From Chitinophaga filiformis (GTDB lineage Bacteria > Bacteroidota > Bacteroidia > Chitinophagales > Chitinophagaceae): a DNA stretch of 64,000 bases. The translations under genes and the position numbers were made by a program. The DNA lies in contig NZ_CP095855.1 in NCBI RefSeq assembly GCF_023100805.1, positions 868,001-932,000 of the forward strand, read 5' to 3'. Positions 10,894 to 21,066 of this stretch are shown here, piece by piece. The stretch's first letter is position 1. Each line of letters opens with the position of its first letter. The notes beneath the pieces are model-generated. The model ran no database searches, had not been told where the DNA came from, and saw only the letters and a program-made list of their open reading frames with translations.

Positions 10894-11508
10894 ATGAGGC
10901 AGTTGGTACTTTTTATCATGTTATGCACAGGCCTTGTGCAATTTACATCCGCCCAGGTTGGCACTTCGGTTTACGATACCCACCAATATAAAAAAGGGAT
11001 CTATAAAACTTTCCAGGAATTCAGGGCAAACACGCCTTCTATTACCGGCACCATTACGGTAAAAAACAGGACCCCTGCAGCACAGGTTTACCTCTTGTCG
11101 GCACCTAACGAGTTGAATCTGGTAGACTCCTCCGGGAAAGAACAGAAAGTGAAAAAATACTGGGGTTATTCAGACGGTACTTCTATTTACATAAAAGACA
11201 ATGGCCTGAATAAGCTGGAAGAGATCGGATACTATTGCCTGTATCGCATTCATGCCATTACCTCTGCCGCTCCCAACAGGGCCACAGGTGGTATGGTGTT
11301 CGAGAACACGCCTCCTCCCACGGCCGACAAAAGGGTACTGAACCTGGCAACAGGCGATGTATATGACCTGACGCTGTTCAATATGCGCAGGTATATCCTC
11401 CCTCAGGACACTGCCTTACTAAGGGAATTCAACGAAGACAAGCAGAACAAGAACAGATTGGTCTATTATATCCAGAAGTTTAACCAGCGCAACACGCCCT
11501 CCTGGTAA
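10894..11508 (+). CDS. Exported hypothetical protein, 204 aa
   Basis: Function not recognised. The first 21 residues (MRQLVLFIMLCTGLVQFTSAQ) form a Sec signal peptide ending in SAQ. The mature part carries YKKGIYKTFQEFRANTPSI, a pattern I have seen in uncharacterised Bacteroidota exported proteins, and continues with KVKKYWGYSDGTSIYIKDNG. This looks like a beta-rich periplasmic domain. It follows the previous exported gene by 35 bp on the same strand but may have its own promoter (box at 10879-10886). An intrinsic terminator at 11533 ends the unit before tamB. Confidence 0.75.
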   Translation: MRQLVLFIMLCTGLVQFTSAQVGTSVYDTHQYKKGIYKTFQEFRANTPSITGTITVKNRTPAAQVYLLSAPNELNLVDSSGKEQKVKKYWGYSDGTSIYIKDNGLNKLEEIGYYCLYRIHAITSAAPNRATGGMVFENTPPPTADKRVLNLATGDVYDLTLFNMRRYILPQDTALLREFNEDKQNKNRLVYYIQKFNQRNTPSW

Positions 11509-11532
11509 TATGAATATCCGGCATTTTATTTC

Positions 11533-11562
11533 AAAAGTCCTGTCCATGACGGGACTTTTTTT
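11533..11562 (+). terminator. Intrinsic terminator before tamB
   Basis: AAAAGTCC (11533-11540) pairs with GGACTTTT (11552-11559), with inner pairs TGTC/GAC extending the stem, and the right arm runs into a T-tract. It separates the two small exported-protein genes from tamB. Confidence 0.8.
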
Positions 11563-11671
11563 ATACCTTCCGGCTCAGCAGGTATAGTATTTGTTTGTTT
11601 AACCAGATTAGCATACATACCCTAAAGTGTTTTATTTCAGTAAATTACTGTATAAGTAACCTTATTTCATA

Positions 11672-14600
11672 GTGACAGATCCATCTACAAAGGAAGAAAT
11701 ACATCATGGTCGTCCCTGGTGGCGATGGTTATTGTGGGGACTTGTTGTCATCCTGATACTGCCTGTAATGGTCGTATTACTCTTGCAACTGGCCCCTGTG
11801 CAGGACTATATTCGCCGGCAGGGAGAGCAGTATCTGCAAAACAAACTCCATACAAAAGTGCGTATCGGGCATCTCCGTATGCGGGGATGGCGATATCTGG
11901 AACTGAAAAATGTATATGTTGCCGATAAAGCATCAAAGACTTTGCTGTTTTCAGGTTCATTAAAAGTGCGGTACAATTTGTTGGCTTTTATCAACAATGA
12001 GTTGCGCGTTAATGGTTTGGAATGGGATTCTGTACTCGTCAATGTTTACCGCAACCAGGGGGATAGCACCTATAATTATCAGTTCATCCTGGATGCTTTC
12101 GTGTCAAAAAAGACTGAACCAGATACCCTATCTGAAGAGACAGGCACTTCACTTCAGTACCGTATTAAAGATGTAAGCCTCCGGCAGGTAAGGCTCCGCT
12201 TCGCGGATGCAGAAGGTGGAATGACCGCCATTGTGCATTTTCGTGAATTGCATATTGACCCGGACGACCTGTTGCTGGATCAGGGCCTATATGCCTTTCG
12301 GGGTATTGAACTGAATGGCTTAAAGGGTTTATATACACAGGGTTACCGTCCTAAAGCACTGACCAACGCCGCCCCTCCGCCCACACCGGCCGATACCGCC
12401 AGTACCCCGTTCCACCTGTTGTTGAAAAAACTGCACATTAAAAACAGCGCCTTCTTATATGCAGATGAGGCCAGTGGCCTGTCCACCGTTTGGCGCATCA
12501 GTGACTTCCGCTTGCTGAACTCAAGCATTGATCTGGATTCTACCCTGGTACAGATAGGCGATCTGAAGATCGGCAAAACAGCGGGCGTGTTTACCTTATC
12601 GTCTCCTAAAGATACTTCCTCACCAGTGCCTACGGACAGTCTTCCTAACACCTGGAAAGTGCTGGCCACCAAAGCAGAACTGGAACACCTGGATTTCAAA
12701 TTTGACAACAATGCGGCGCCTCCGCCAAGAGGAGCGGGGAATGATCCGGATTATAATCATCTCCTGCTGTACAATCTCAATACTTCCATTTCCAATATTA
12801 TTTACAAGCCCGACACCATTAGCGCAGTGCTTAAGAAACTGGAAACCAAAGAGAAATCCGGTTTTGCTGTGCATGAGGCCCGTTTCAATGTGTTATTCAC
12901 ACCCCAATCGCTGGCTTTGCAGAACATGCTCATTGAAACCAATAAGAGCCTGCTCAGGAAACAGATTGCCGTAACAGTGCCTTCATGGTCGTCGCTCTCT
13001 GAGAAGAATATGGATCTGTTACAGCTCCGCGCTAATATCGACTCTTCCCATATCTCCCTTGGCGAATGGTTGCCTTTTGTGCCGGATTCACGTAAGAACC
13101 CGGCAATGAAACCGCTGTGGGATAAGGAGATAGATGTAACAGCGGTATTGAAGGGCAGCCTGGGTAAACTGATCATAGAAACATTACGTATAGCAGATAA
13201 CGTTGGAAACCGGATTCATACAAGTGGGGATATAGAACATGCAACAGATGCCAACCGCTTCTTTGCAAATCTGCCTTCTGTATATATTCAGTCGGGCAAT
13301 AAACAATTAAGGTCCTGGCTACCGGCAGGTACCCTGCCGGATACGCCCCGCTTACCGGAACAGCTGCTTATTACAGGCAAGGTGCTTGGCGGCATGCAGG
13401 ACCTGAAAACACAGCTGCAGCTTACAAGTAGCTCGGCCAACGCACAATTGTCTGCGCACCTGGTGAATATCATGGACAGCGTCCGCGCCCGTTATGATGT
13501 AGCACTGGCTTCTTTCAAAATACATCCGGGTATCCTGCTGTACGATACAAGCATGGGCTGGATCAGTGGACGGGCATCCGCTTCCGGACAAGGTTATACG
13601 TTTCCGGGTATGATAGCGCGGGCATCTGTTAACCTGGATGCGGCTACTTACAATCGTTATACCTATCATGATATAGCCATAAACGGCAATATAGACAAAC
13701 GGCAGTTACAAGCACAGGGTCAAAGTAATGACACAAGTATCACCCTGGCCTTTGATGTCAATGCCTTATTAAATGATACGAGTGTACAGTCACTACAGGC
13801 ATCCCTGCAAATGGACAAGGCAGACCTGTATACCACCAATTGGTACAGCGCCCCGCTGATACTCAAGGGAAACCTGACAGCTGACTTCAGCAGCCTCGCG
13901 CCGCAGCGCCTTGTGGGCAATGCTTTTTTTCATAATTGGCAGATCGCTACAAACGGACAGGTATTTCCACTGGATACCATTGCGCTCATTGCCAAATATG
14001 AGGACCAGCAATACCTGGCACTGGAAGGCCCCTTTGGATTTATACATGCCAATGGCAACATCGACTATACGAAAATAGGTGGCGCTTTCGGGCAGTTGAT
14101 CAATAAACCACTCCAACCTTACGATAGCGCCAGGCTTGTGCAGCTACCTGCCGGACAAACGCTGGCGTGGAATGCCTCCTTAACCTGGCCCCGTAGTTTG
14201 AGGAATATGGCGCCCGGACTCCGGATGGAATATCCATTGCTTATTGACGGACGTTTGAATACTGATAGTAGTCTCCTGGTGATGAACGCCAATCTGCTCA
14301 AGCTGGCTTATGACTCATTGCTCGTTGACAGCGTAAAACTTGCTGCACGGATACAGGATACTTCACTCAATGCAACGGTGGACCTTGCAAGATTGTATCA
14401 TAAGATTGCACCACTGAACCATACACAATTAAAAGCCAATGCGGTGGGCGGTAAGCTGGAATGGGACCTCTTGCTGGATGATATCAGACGCAGACCAAAA
14501 TATAAAGCCGGAGGCTATGTTACTTTCCTGCCGGCCAATGCCATGGAACTATCTCTGAAAACAGACCTCCTGCTCAATAAGCAACAATGGAAAGTGGACG

Positions 14601-16744
14601 ACAATAACCGCATCCACCTGATCAATGGCCATCCGGATACGGCTCAACTGATGCTTTCCTATCAAAACCAGTCCATACAGGTGCAGACACTACGGGATAG
14701 TGGCCAGGGCAAACTGCCTCCATTGAAGGCCACTATTAAAGACTTCAAATTATCTACTATTACGGCATTACTTTCATCCGATACTTTACTGGCCAACGGG
14801 ATACTGAATGCAGAAGCCCAGGTCAGTAACCTTGACAATGCTCCCCTGATAAAGAGCACTTTAAAAATAGATTCCCTCGTTTTCAGAGGCACCCCGGTCG
14901 GCACGCTGGATGCAAATGTGGCAACCCCTCAGGCCAACCAATATAAACTTAGCGCTAATCTAAGCGGCAACCAGAACGATGTGAAAGTGGAGGGTACTTA
15001 TGATAGTACTATCAATGCAAAGGTCGATATCAACAATATCAACATGGCATCGCTCGAGGCTTTTACATTCGGGAACGTAACACGTATGCATGGTAGTGCA
15101 GATGGACAGTTCAGCATTACCGGCACTACAGATAAGCCTAAGGTGCTGGGCACACTGCATTTCAACGATGCCGGTGGTACCGTTACGTCTGTAGGTGCCC
15201 GCCTGCGTTTGCCGGATGAAACCATCACCATGGACGAGAGGGGTGTTGCATTTAACCAGTTCGTGGTTGCCGACAGTCTTGACAATGAACTGGTGGTGGA
15301 TGGCCGTATCAATACGCCCGATTTCAGCCAGTACAATTTCAATCTCAATATCAATTCAGACAACTTTATGATACTGGGCGAACAGCAGGATCCCAAGCAG
15401 TTATACTATGGTCCCGCGTTTATAGACACCCGTATCAGGGTACGTGGCAATCTTGATCTGCCCAGAGTAGATGCCAGTCTGAAACTCAGGGATAAATCCA
15501 AAATTACGGTTACCCTACCTTCTGAGGAACCCGGCGTTGCCAACAGGGAAGGTGTGATCGTGTTTGTTGACAAGTCAAATCCTGTGGATTCCAGTTTATT
15601 TAAAACGGTAGATAGCCTCCGTTTCCAAAACCCACGTTTGAAAGGCATCAACTTTTCCGGTAACGCGGAAATTACACCGGAGTCAATTATCAAGATCATC
15701 ATTGATCCTGTGAATGGCGATTTTGTAGAGGCGCAGGGAACAGCGAATATCAATGCCACCCTGGATGCCAGCAGTAAGATGACCCTCACCGGACGTTATG
15801 AGATCAGTGAGGGAAAATATGAAATGTCCCTGAACCAGCTGATCAAACGCTCTTTCAGTATAGAAAAGGGGAGTACCATTACTTTCAGCGGCGATGCGAT
15901 GGACGCAGACCTGAATATTACAGCGCGGTATACAGTCAATGCAGCAGCGGCAGACCTGGTACAAGACCAGCTGACTAACATGTCTCAAACCGATAGGAAC
16001 AGGTATCGACAAAAATTACCTTTCTACGTATACCTCCGTATTAAGGGCGCCATGATGAAACCGGAGATCTCTTTCGAGCTGGACATGCCGGAAGCAGAAC
16101 AGAATGCTTTTAATGGAAGTGTGTACAATCGCCTGAAACAGATCAACCAGATCCCTTCCGAACTGAACAAACAGGTAATGGGACTGCTGGTACTCAACAG
16201 TTTCATTCCCGACGATCCTTTAGCGAGCGATGGTGGCGGCAGTGGCGATTTTGGCGTGCGGAATATGGCGCGACAGAGTGTAAGCAAGATCCTCTCGCAG
16301 CAGTTGAATAACCTGGCGGGCAATCTTATTAAAGGAATAGACCTGAACTTCGACGTTGAATCAAGGGAAGATTATTCCACCGGTAACGCACAGGAAACCA
16401 CCAATCTGAAAGTAGGCGCCTCAAAGAAACTGTTCAACGAAAGGCTCTCCGTATCTGTAGGCTCCAACGTAATGTTGCAGGGAGAGAACCAGGCAAACCC
16501 TTCTTCCCTGGTAGGTGATATTTCGATAGAATATAAACTGACAAAGGATGGCCGTTACCGGGTAAGGGTGTATCAGCGAAACGATAACAGTACTGTTATT
16601 GAAGGCCAGGTAGTGGAAACAGGTGTGGCTTTTGCGCTTATTATGGACTACGACGAATTCCGCGAAATATTCCACCGTGTCAAATCACAGGAGAAAAAGA
16701 AAAAACTCCGCAATAAGAAAACTGTCAGCAACAAAACAAAATGA
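11672..16744 (+). CDS. tamB: TamB-type translocation/assembly module protein
   Basis: A 1690-aa inner-membrane-anchored, AsmA/VPS13-like bridge protein. A single N-terminal membrane helix at about residues 18-40 (WLLWGLVVILILPVMVVLL) is followed by a very long periplasmic region of repeated beta-strands and a C-terminal DUF490/TamB domain (about residue 1250 to the end), including SQYNFNLNINSDNFMIL and SKMTLTGRYEISEGKYEM. In this family the protein forms a hydrophobic groove linked to outer-membrane protein insertion and lipid transport. The start is GTG at 11672, the only in-frame start ahead of the membrane helix. Its last codons overlap the next gene by 4 bp (ATGA), tying it to the Omp85 partner TamL. 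Confidence 0.93.
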   Translation: MTDPSTKEEIHHGRPWWRWLLWGLVVILILPVMVVLLLQLAPVQDYIRRQGEQYLQNKLHTKVRIGHLRMRGWRYLELKNVYVADKASKTLLFSGSLKVRYNLLAFINNELRVNGLEWDSVLVNVYRNQGDSTYNYQFILDAFVSKKTEPDTLSEETGTSLQYRIKDVSLRQVRLRFADAEGGMTAIVHFRELHIDPDDLLLDQGLYAFRGIELNGLKGLYTQGYRPKALTNAAPPPTPADTASTPFHLLLKKLHIKNSAFLYADEASGLSTVWRISDFRLLNSSIDLDSTLVQIGDLKIGKTAGVFTLSSPKDTSSPVPTDSLPNTWKVLATKAELEHLDFKFDNNAAPPPRGAGNDPDYNHLLLYNLNTSISNIIYKPDTISAVLKKLETKEKSGFAVHEARFNVLFTPQSLALQNMLIETNKSLLRKQIAVTVPSWSSLSEKNMDLLQLRANIDSSHISLGEWLPFVPDSRKNPAMKPLWDKEIDVTAVLKGSLGKLIIETLRIADNVGNRIHTSGDIEHATDANRFFANLPSVYIQSGNKQLRSWLPAGTLPDTPRLPEQLLITGKVLGGMQDLKTQLQLTSSSANAQLSAHLVNIMDSVRARYDVALASFKIHPGILLYDTSMGWISGRASASGQGYTFPGMIARASVNLDAATYNRYTYHDIAINGNIDKRQLQAQGQSNDTSITLAFDVNALLNDTSVQSLQASLQMDKADLYTTNWYSAPLILKGNLTADFSSLAPQRLVGNAFFHNWQIATNGQVFPLDTIALIAKYEDQQYLALEGPFGFIHANGNIDYTKIGGAFGQLINKPLQPYDSARLVQLPAGQTLAWNASLTWPRSLRNMAPGLRMEYPLLIDGRLNTDSSLLVMNANLLKLAYDSLLVDSVKLAARIQDTSLNATVDLARLYHKIAPLNHTQLKANAVGGKLEWDLLLDDIRRRPKYKAGGYVTFLPANAMELSLKTDLLLNKQQWKVDDNNRIHLINGHPDTAQLMLSYQNQSIQVQTLRDSGQGKLPPLKATIKDFKLSTITALLSSDTLLANGILNAEAQVSNLDNAPLIKSTLKIDSLVFRGTPVGTLDANVATPQANQYKLSANLSGNQNDVKVEGTYDSTINAKVDINNINMASLEAFTFGNVTRMHGSADGQFSITGTTDKPKVLGTLHFNDAGGTVTSVGARLRLPDETITMDERGVAFNQFVVADSLDNELVVDGRINTPDFSQYNFNLNINSDNFMILGEQQDPKQLYYGPAFIDTRIRVRGNLDLPRVDASLKLRDKSKITVTLPSEEPGVANREGVIVFVDKSNPVDSSLFKTVDSLRFQNPRLKGINFSGNAEITPESIIKIIIDPVNGDFVEAQGTANINATLDASSKMTLTGRYEISEGKYEMSLNQLIKRSFSIEKGSTITFSGDAMDADLNITARYTVNAAAADLVQDQLTNMSQTDRNRYRQKLPFYVYLRIKGAMMKPEISFELDMPEAEQNAFNGSVYNRLKQINQIPSELNKQVMGLLVLNSFIPDDPLASDGGGSGDFGVRNMARQSVSKILSQQLNNLAGNLIKGIDLNFDVESREDYSTGNAQETTNLKVGASKKLFNERLSVSVGSNVMLQGENQANPSSLVGDISIEYKLTKDGRYRVRVYQRNDNSTVIEGQVVETGVAFALIMDYDEFREIFHRVKSQEKKKKLRNKKTVSNKTK

Positions 16745-19044
16745 TCAGAAGCAACCAGTATATATCATTCACTGTTATTACAGCGCTTTTTGCCCTGTGC
16801 ATAAGTGCCTGCAGTACCACGAAAACTGTTCCTGAAAACGACCGCTTGTATACTGGGGCCAAGATAAAATGGGAGGGAAAGAAACCCAGGGACTATGGTA
16901 CGCTCTCCGTCGGCATGGAGAGCAGGATCAGGCCTAACCGTAACCGGAGATTTGCCGGCATGCCTATCCGGCTTTGGTTATACAATCTTGGCAAAGAGCC
17001 GAAAGGAAAGGGACTGAACTATCTGTTAAGGCGTAAATGGGGCGAACCGCCAGTGTTGCTGAGCAGCGCCAAGCCAGATTATACAGCTGATGTGCTGGAG
17101 CAGTACCTGGTAGACAATGGATTTTTCCAGGCCGATGTTGTATCTGCAGTGAATAACAAAGGAAAGAAAAAAGCCTCCATTACTTACACTGCTACCCCTA
17201 ACCACAGGTACCGTATAAAAAGTGTTACCTATGAAACGGACAGCAGCGAACTTGGTAAGGCCATTGCTGCAGCACAAAAGGGCAGTTCCCTTAAACTCAG
17301 GCGGCCATTCCGTTTAGACAGTGTAGTGGCAGAACGTCAGCGGGTACATAACATTTTAAAGGAACAAGGCTATTATTACTTTACACCGGACCACCTGCTT
17401 GTGGAAGTAGACAGCACCAACAATGGCATGGTAGACCTTTTCCTGAAAATGAAAGATGAAACCCCCTTAGCGGCACGTAAGCAATACAGGATGAAGAATA
17501 TCACCCTGTATCCGAATTACTCGCTGGATAACGATTCCATCTCCCGCAGAGGTAAGCCCGATACATTCCAGCATGTCAGGATCGTCGATTCCACTCATAA
17601 ATTCAGGCCCAGCGTACTTGCACGTTCCGTGTTCCTGAAACCGGATAGCTTGTATACACTCAGTGCTCACAATACCACCCTGCACAGGCTGACAGACCTT
17701 GGTACCTTCAAATTTGTAAAGGGGCAATTCCGGCCGGCCAGAGGAGATAGTTCAAAATTAAACGCCAGTTTTTTCCTGACGCCCTATCCGCGGAGAAGTT
17801 TATCGGCCGAGTTAAGAGGAACTTCGAAATCCAATAACTTTGTCGGTTCTGAAGTACGGATCACCTCCCGCAACCGGAACTGGTTGCATGCAGCCAACCT
17901 GTTTGAGATCACATTGTCGGGTGGCGTGGAATGGCAGGTAGGAGGAACGCAGACGGCCAATAATACCACTTTAAAAGGAGGCAACTCCTACAACTTCAAA
18001 GCGGAAGCTGCTGTTACCATTCCCAAGTTCTGGCAGCCGTTGTTCAATTTCAATGTGCGAACCCCTTATGTGCCACGTACGCGCATCAGCCTGAGTTATG
18101 AACTGTTCAGCCGCAGTCAGTTATACAACCTGAACGCATATTCTTTCCAGTTCCAGTATATCTGGCGTCAGACTCAGTACCTGGAACACAAATGGTCGCC
18201 CATCGCCATCACATACGTATTGCCTACCAGTACTACGCCCGGCTACGACAGTATTCTGCGGAATGATCCCAGTCAAAGGGCGGCTATTGAAAAGCAGTTC
18301 ATCCTGGGAGGAAACTACAATATCACCTACAACAACCAGGCAGATAACAGGGAACATAGCTTTTACCTGAGTGGAGATCTGGACTATTCCGGCAACCTGG
18401 CAGGGATCGTTATACCTAAAAAAGATAGTGCAAGAACGCTGTTCGGCGCTCCCTTCGCGCAGTATATACGGCTAACCGGAGATGTAAGGCATTATTGGAA
18501 GCTGACACGTAAGCTGACATGGGTAAACCGTTTATATGCCGGTTTTGGTATCCCTTACGGCAATTCCACTACCTTACCATTTGTAAAACAATACTTTATA
18601 GGTGGTAGCAGCAGCCTTCGCGGCTTCCGCGCCAGAACACTGGGCCCGGGAAGATATAAAGATACCACCAGCCGCTTCCTGGCTAACGAGGCGGGTGATA
18701 TCAGGCTGGAATATAACTCTGAAATACGGGCACGTCTTACGGGTATCTTTAATGCGGCCGTTTTCCTGGATGCAGGTAATATCTGGCTGAAGCAGGACGT
18801 ACCCTCCAAACCAGGCAGTAAGTTCAAAACCAGTACATTCGGGAGTCAGATTGCAGTGGACGCAGGTGTTGGTTTACGTATAGACGCATCTATTATCGTA
18901 GTAAGACTTGACCTGGCGTTCCCGCTACGTAAGCCGTGGCTACCGTCAAATGAAAGGTGGGTGGTAAAAGACATTAATTTTGGCGATCCGGACTGGCGCA
19001 GGGAGAATCTTATATTAAATATAGCGATTGGATATCCTTTCTGA
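16741..19044 (+). CDS. tamL: TamL, Omp85-family outer-membrane lipoprotein (BamA/TamA-like)
   Basis: The partner of TamB in the outer membrane. The 767-aa product begins with a lipoprotein signal peptide ending in the lipobox ISAC (Cys about residue 23), the feature that separates TamL from ordinary TamA. POTRA-like periplasmic repeats follow (about residues 85-330), then a 16-strand Omp85 barrel (about 345-767) with the conserved loop-6 motif SLRGFR near residue 624. The chain ends in Phe (GYPF), the usual signal for insertion by the BAM complex. It overlaps tamB by 4 bp. Role: insertion of outer-membrane proteins or lipid traffic between membranes; the exact substrate cannot be read from sequence. 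Confidence 0.92.
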   Translation: MIRSNQYISFTVITALFALCISACSTTKTVPENDRLYTGAKIKWEGKKPRDYGTLSVGMESRIRPNRNRRFAGMPIRLWLYNLGKEPKGKGLNYLLRRKWGEPPVLLSSAKPDYTADVLEQYLVDNGFFQADVVSAVNNKGKKKASITYTATPNHRYRIKSVTYETDSSELGKAIAAAQKGSSLKLRRPFRLDSVVAERQRVHNILKEQGYYYFTPDHLLVEVDSTNNGMVDLFLKMKDETPLAARKQYRMKNITLYPNYSLDNDSISRRGKPDTFQHVRIVDSTHKFRPSVLARSVFLKPDSLYTLSAHNTTLHRLTDLGTFKFVKGQFRPARGDSSKLNASFFLTPYPRRSLSAELRGTSKSNNFVGSEVRITSRNRNWLHAANLFEITLSGGVEWQVGGTQTANNTTLKGGNSYNFKAEAAVTIPKFWQPLFNFNVRTPYVPRTRISLSYELFSRSQLYNLNAYSFQFQYIWRQTQYLEHKWSPIAITYVLPTSTTPGYDSILRNDPSQRAAIEKQFILGGNYNITYNNQADNREHSFYLSGDLDYSGNLAGIVIPKKDSARTLFGAPFAQYIRLTGDVRHYWKLTRKLTWVNRLYAGFGIPYGNSTTLPFVKQYFIGGSSSLRGFRARTLGPGRYKDTTSRFLANEAGDIRLEYNSEIRARLTGIFNAAVFLDAGNIWLKQDVPSKPGSKFKTSTFGSQIAVDAGVGLRIDASIIVVRLDLAFPLRKPWLPSNERWVVKDINFGDPDWRRENLILNIAIGYPF

Positions 19045-19092
19045 TTTTTTTACCTTGGGCCGGCGAAACCCCGCCCTATAAAAACCAGACCT

Positions 19093-19470
19093 ATGATAAC
19101 AAGAAACTATAATCCCCTGTTGCTGGTGCTGCTCTGCAGCCTGATTTGCTTTTCGTCCTGCAGCAGGAAGATCACTGAAAACGGCAAGGCATCTTACTAT
19201 GCTGATAAGTTTGAAGGCCGCAAAACCGCCAGTGGAGAAACTTACAGGAAGAACGGATTAACAGCGGCACACCGTACATTGCCCTTCGGTACCAAGGTAA
19301 AGGTCTTAAATATCTCCAATGGCAAGTCCGTCACAGTAAGGATCAATGACCGTGGTCCTTTTTCACAGGGAAGGGTGATCGACCTTTCCAAAAAGGCAGC
19401 CAAACGGATCGGTATGCTGACAACCGGGGTAGCCGTGGTGGAAATAAAGTATAAGAAGAAGAAAAAATAA
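19093..19470 (+). CDS. RlpA-like double-psi beta-barrel lipoprotein
   Basis: A 125-aa lipoprotein: the signal peptide ends in the lipobox FSSC (Cys at about residue 24), followed by one RlpA/DPBB domain covering nearly all of the rest. Diagnostic pieces are GKASYYADKFEGRKTASGE, TAAHRTLPFGTKVKV, VTVRINDRGPF and GRVIDLSKKAAKRIG. RlpA proteins act on peptidoglycan, cutting denuded glycan strands at the septum in some species. This one lacks the C-terminal SPOR domain of the E. coli and Pseudomonas proteins, as is common for short Bacteroidota versions. It lies 48 bp after tamL and ends at a bidirectional terminator. Enzyme activity is not assured. Confidence 0.88.
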   Translation: MITRNYNPLLLVLLCSLICFSSCSRKITENGKASYYADKFEGRKTASGETYRKNGLTAAHRTLPFGTKVKVLNISNGKSVTVRINDRGPFSQGRVIDLSKKAAKRIGMLTTGVAVVEIKYKKKKK

Positions 19471-19490
19471 CCTGATTATCAGATAAAAAG

Positions 19491-19520
19491 AAAGGCGTCC
19501 ACTAAATCGGGACGCCTTTT
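19491..19520. terminator. Bidirectional intrinsic terminator between rlpA-like and PfpI-like genes
   Basis: A 10-bp perfect stem AAAGGCGTCC/GGACGCCTTT with a 9-nt loop, T-run on the + side and A-run on the other. It serves two convergent genes. Confidence 0.85.
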
Positions 19521-19539
19521 ACATATAAATTATCTGCCC

Positions 19540-20091
19540 TCATGCATGTATGCCTTCACCGATTTCCTCTACCATCTTGGTACAAAACGCAGGCAGGTCA
19601 TTGGGATTACGGCTTGTCACCAATCCGTTGTCCACAACTACCTCCTGATCAACCCAATTAGCACCGGCATTGGTCAGATCTGTTTTTAAAGAAGGATAGG
19701 AGGTAACTGTCCTTCCCTTTAGTTCACCTGTTTCTATCAATGTCCAGGGGCCGTGGCAGATGGCCGCAATGGGTTTACTATCGTCAAAGAAACCGGAAAC
19801 GAAATTCACTGCCTCCTGGCTTTCGCGCAGGTGATCAGGATTCATTACCCCACCCGGAAGTACCAGGGCGTCATAGTCTTTAGCATTGGCCTCACTCACT
19901 ACCTTATCCACCGGATATGTTTTGCCCCAGTCCTTTTCGGCCCATGCCTTTACTTCCCCATCATGCAATGATATCACGTCTACATTCGCGCCGGCATTTT
20001 GCAAGGCTTCCAGTGGTTTTGTAAATTCAACTTCTTCAAAACCATCGGCCACCAATATGGCCACTTTCTTATTACTGAGCTTGTTTTCCAT
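19540..20091 (-). CDS. DJ-1/PfpI-family protein (type 1 glutamine amidotransferase-like)
   Basis: A 183-aa cytosolic protein of the DJ-1/PfpI superfamily, close to the YhbO/PfpI branch, whose members act as stress-related deglycases, hydratases or chaperone-like proteins. The nucleophile elbow AAICHGPW holds the catalytic Cys. The acidic residue partner is in DGFEEVEF near the N-terminus, and LPGGVMNPDHLR and TSRNPNDLPAFC are typical of the branch. The ATG at 20089-20091 (MENKLSNKKVAILVADG) is preferred: an upstream in-frame start would add 20 residues unlike the family. It stands alone with about 975 bp of gene-free DNA upstream. Confidence 0.92.
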   Translation of the reverse strand: MENKLSNKKVAILVADGFEEVEFTKPLEALQNAGANVDVISLHDGEVKAWAEKDWGKTYPVDKVVSEANAKDYDALVLPGGVMNPDHLRESQEAVNFVSGFFDDSKPIAAICHGPWTLIETGELKGRTVTSYPSLKTDLTNAGANWVDQEVVVDNGLVTSRNPNDLPAFCTKMVEEIGEGIHA

Positions 20092-21066
20092 AATCTTTAT
20101 GGTTTTTGGTATTATGTTGTTAGGATTACTATCTATCCGTAACAAAAACAATTCCTAAGGTCTAAACGCCATATTACGGCCATGATATAAGACATCTTTC
20201 CTTGATATTCAATTTATCTTTTGTACATTTTTTTACTCATAGTTACACGGACAATACTCATTTATCTCACATTTATATGGTATTTGCCCTATTTTTTTTG
20301 GAATTATTATGGTTGTATTGTTATTTGCAGCGCAATCAGTTTTACCATATTCTCATGGAAAAAAACATTACTTGCTAGAAGCGTCAGAGAATGCATGTTT
20401 TTAATCCGAGGTCTGCTGCGATGGCAATAGATGATAATATTAGTGAGAGAAAGCTGAATAATTGTTATATATCCAATCTCTATTAATTCCCTTTTCTGTA
20501 AAGTAATTTTTGCCCCGTAAGCATTACGGAGTCGATTTTATATAACCTGTTGTTGACCACAACATTATTGAACATGTCTTCCATATCCTAGTCTTAAATA
20601 GCCAATCTGCTGCCGGTGATACTCTTCGCCGGCAGTCCTTCTTTATTTATTACCTTCTGCCGCTGTATTTAAAGCTCCGTTCTGCTGCAATAATGTGTAT
20701 ATGTAACTGGCTCTCAGTTACTGACCGTTGATGTTATACAATGGGTCGTGACTATTCATAGATACTATAACCACAAATGACCAATAGAAGAGCCGCTATT
20801 ACAAAAGTTAGTGTGCGCATAGATCATAAATTCACCAGTTATTGAAAAGCATTTCTAATTTTACCTATATAAACTGATGGCAGCATAATAATGCATAATG
20901 TACCGCGTAAGCTGGCGGGTAAGTGGAGCATTCGCCCTCCGGGGACAATTATTATGTGAGCAGTTGCAGGTGGCTATCAATACAAGATAGTTGCTGCCTG
21001 TTAATTCCTCGTTACGCCAATTTTAAGTTAATTTTAAAATAGGTTAGCATATAAATCCAGCGCACA
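20092..21066. other. Gene-free stretch between PfpI-like gene and corA
   Basis: 975 bp, AT-rich, with no frame that looks coding on either strand. The only structure seen is a weak hairpin CTGCCGG (20610-20616)/CCGGCAG (20629-20635) followed by a pyrimidine-rich tract, which may be an orphan terminator, and a short hairpin CCGTAA/TTACGG near 20517-20531. A 69-codon hydrophobic frame at 20221-20430 starts with TTG and is not supported. Confidence 0.5.

Noticed and set aside
20221..20430. 69-codon hydrophobic frame starting with TTG
   Set aside because: AT-rich DNA gives chance hydrophobic frames. No good start, no promoter and no clear neighbour.
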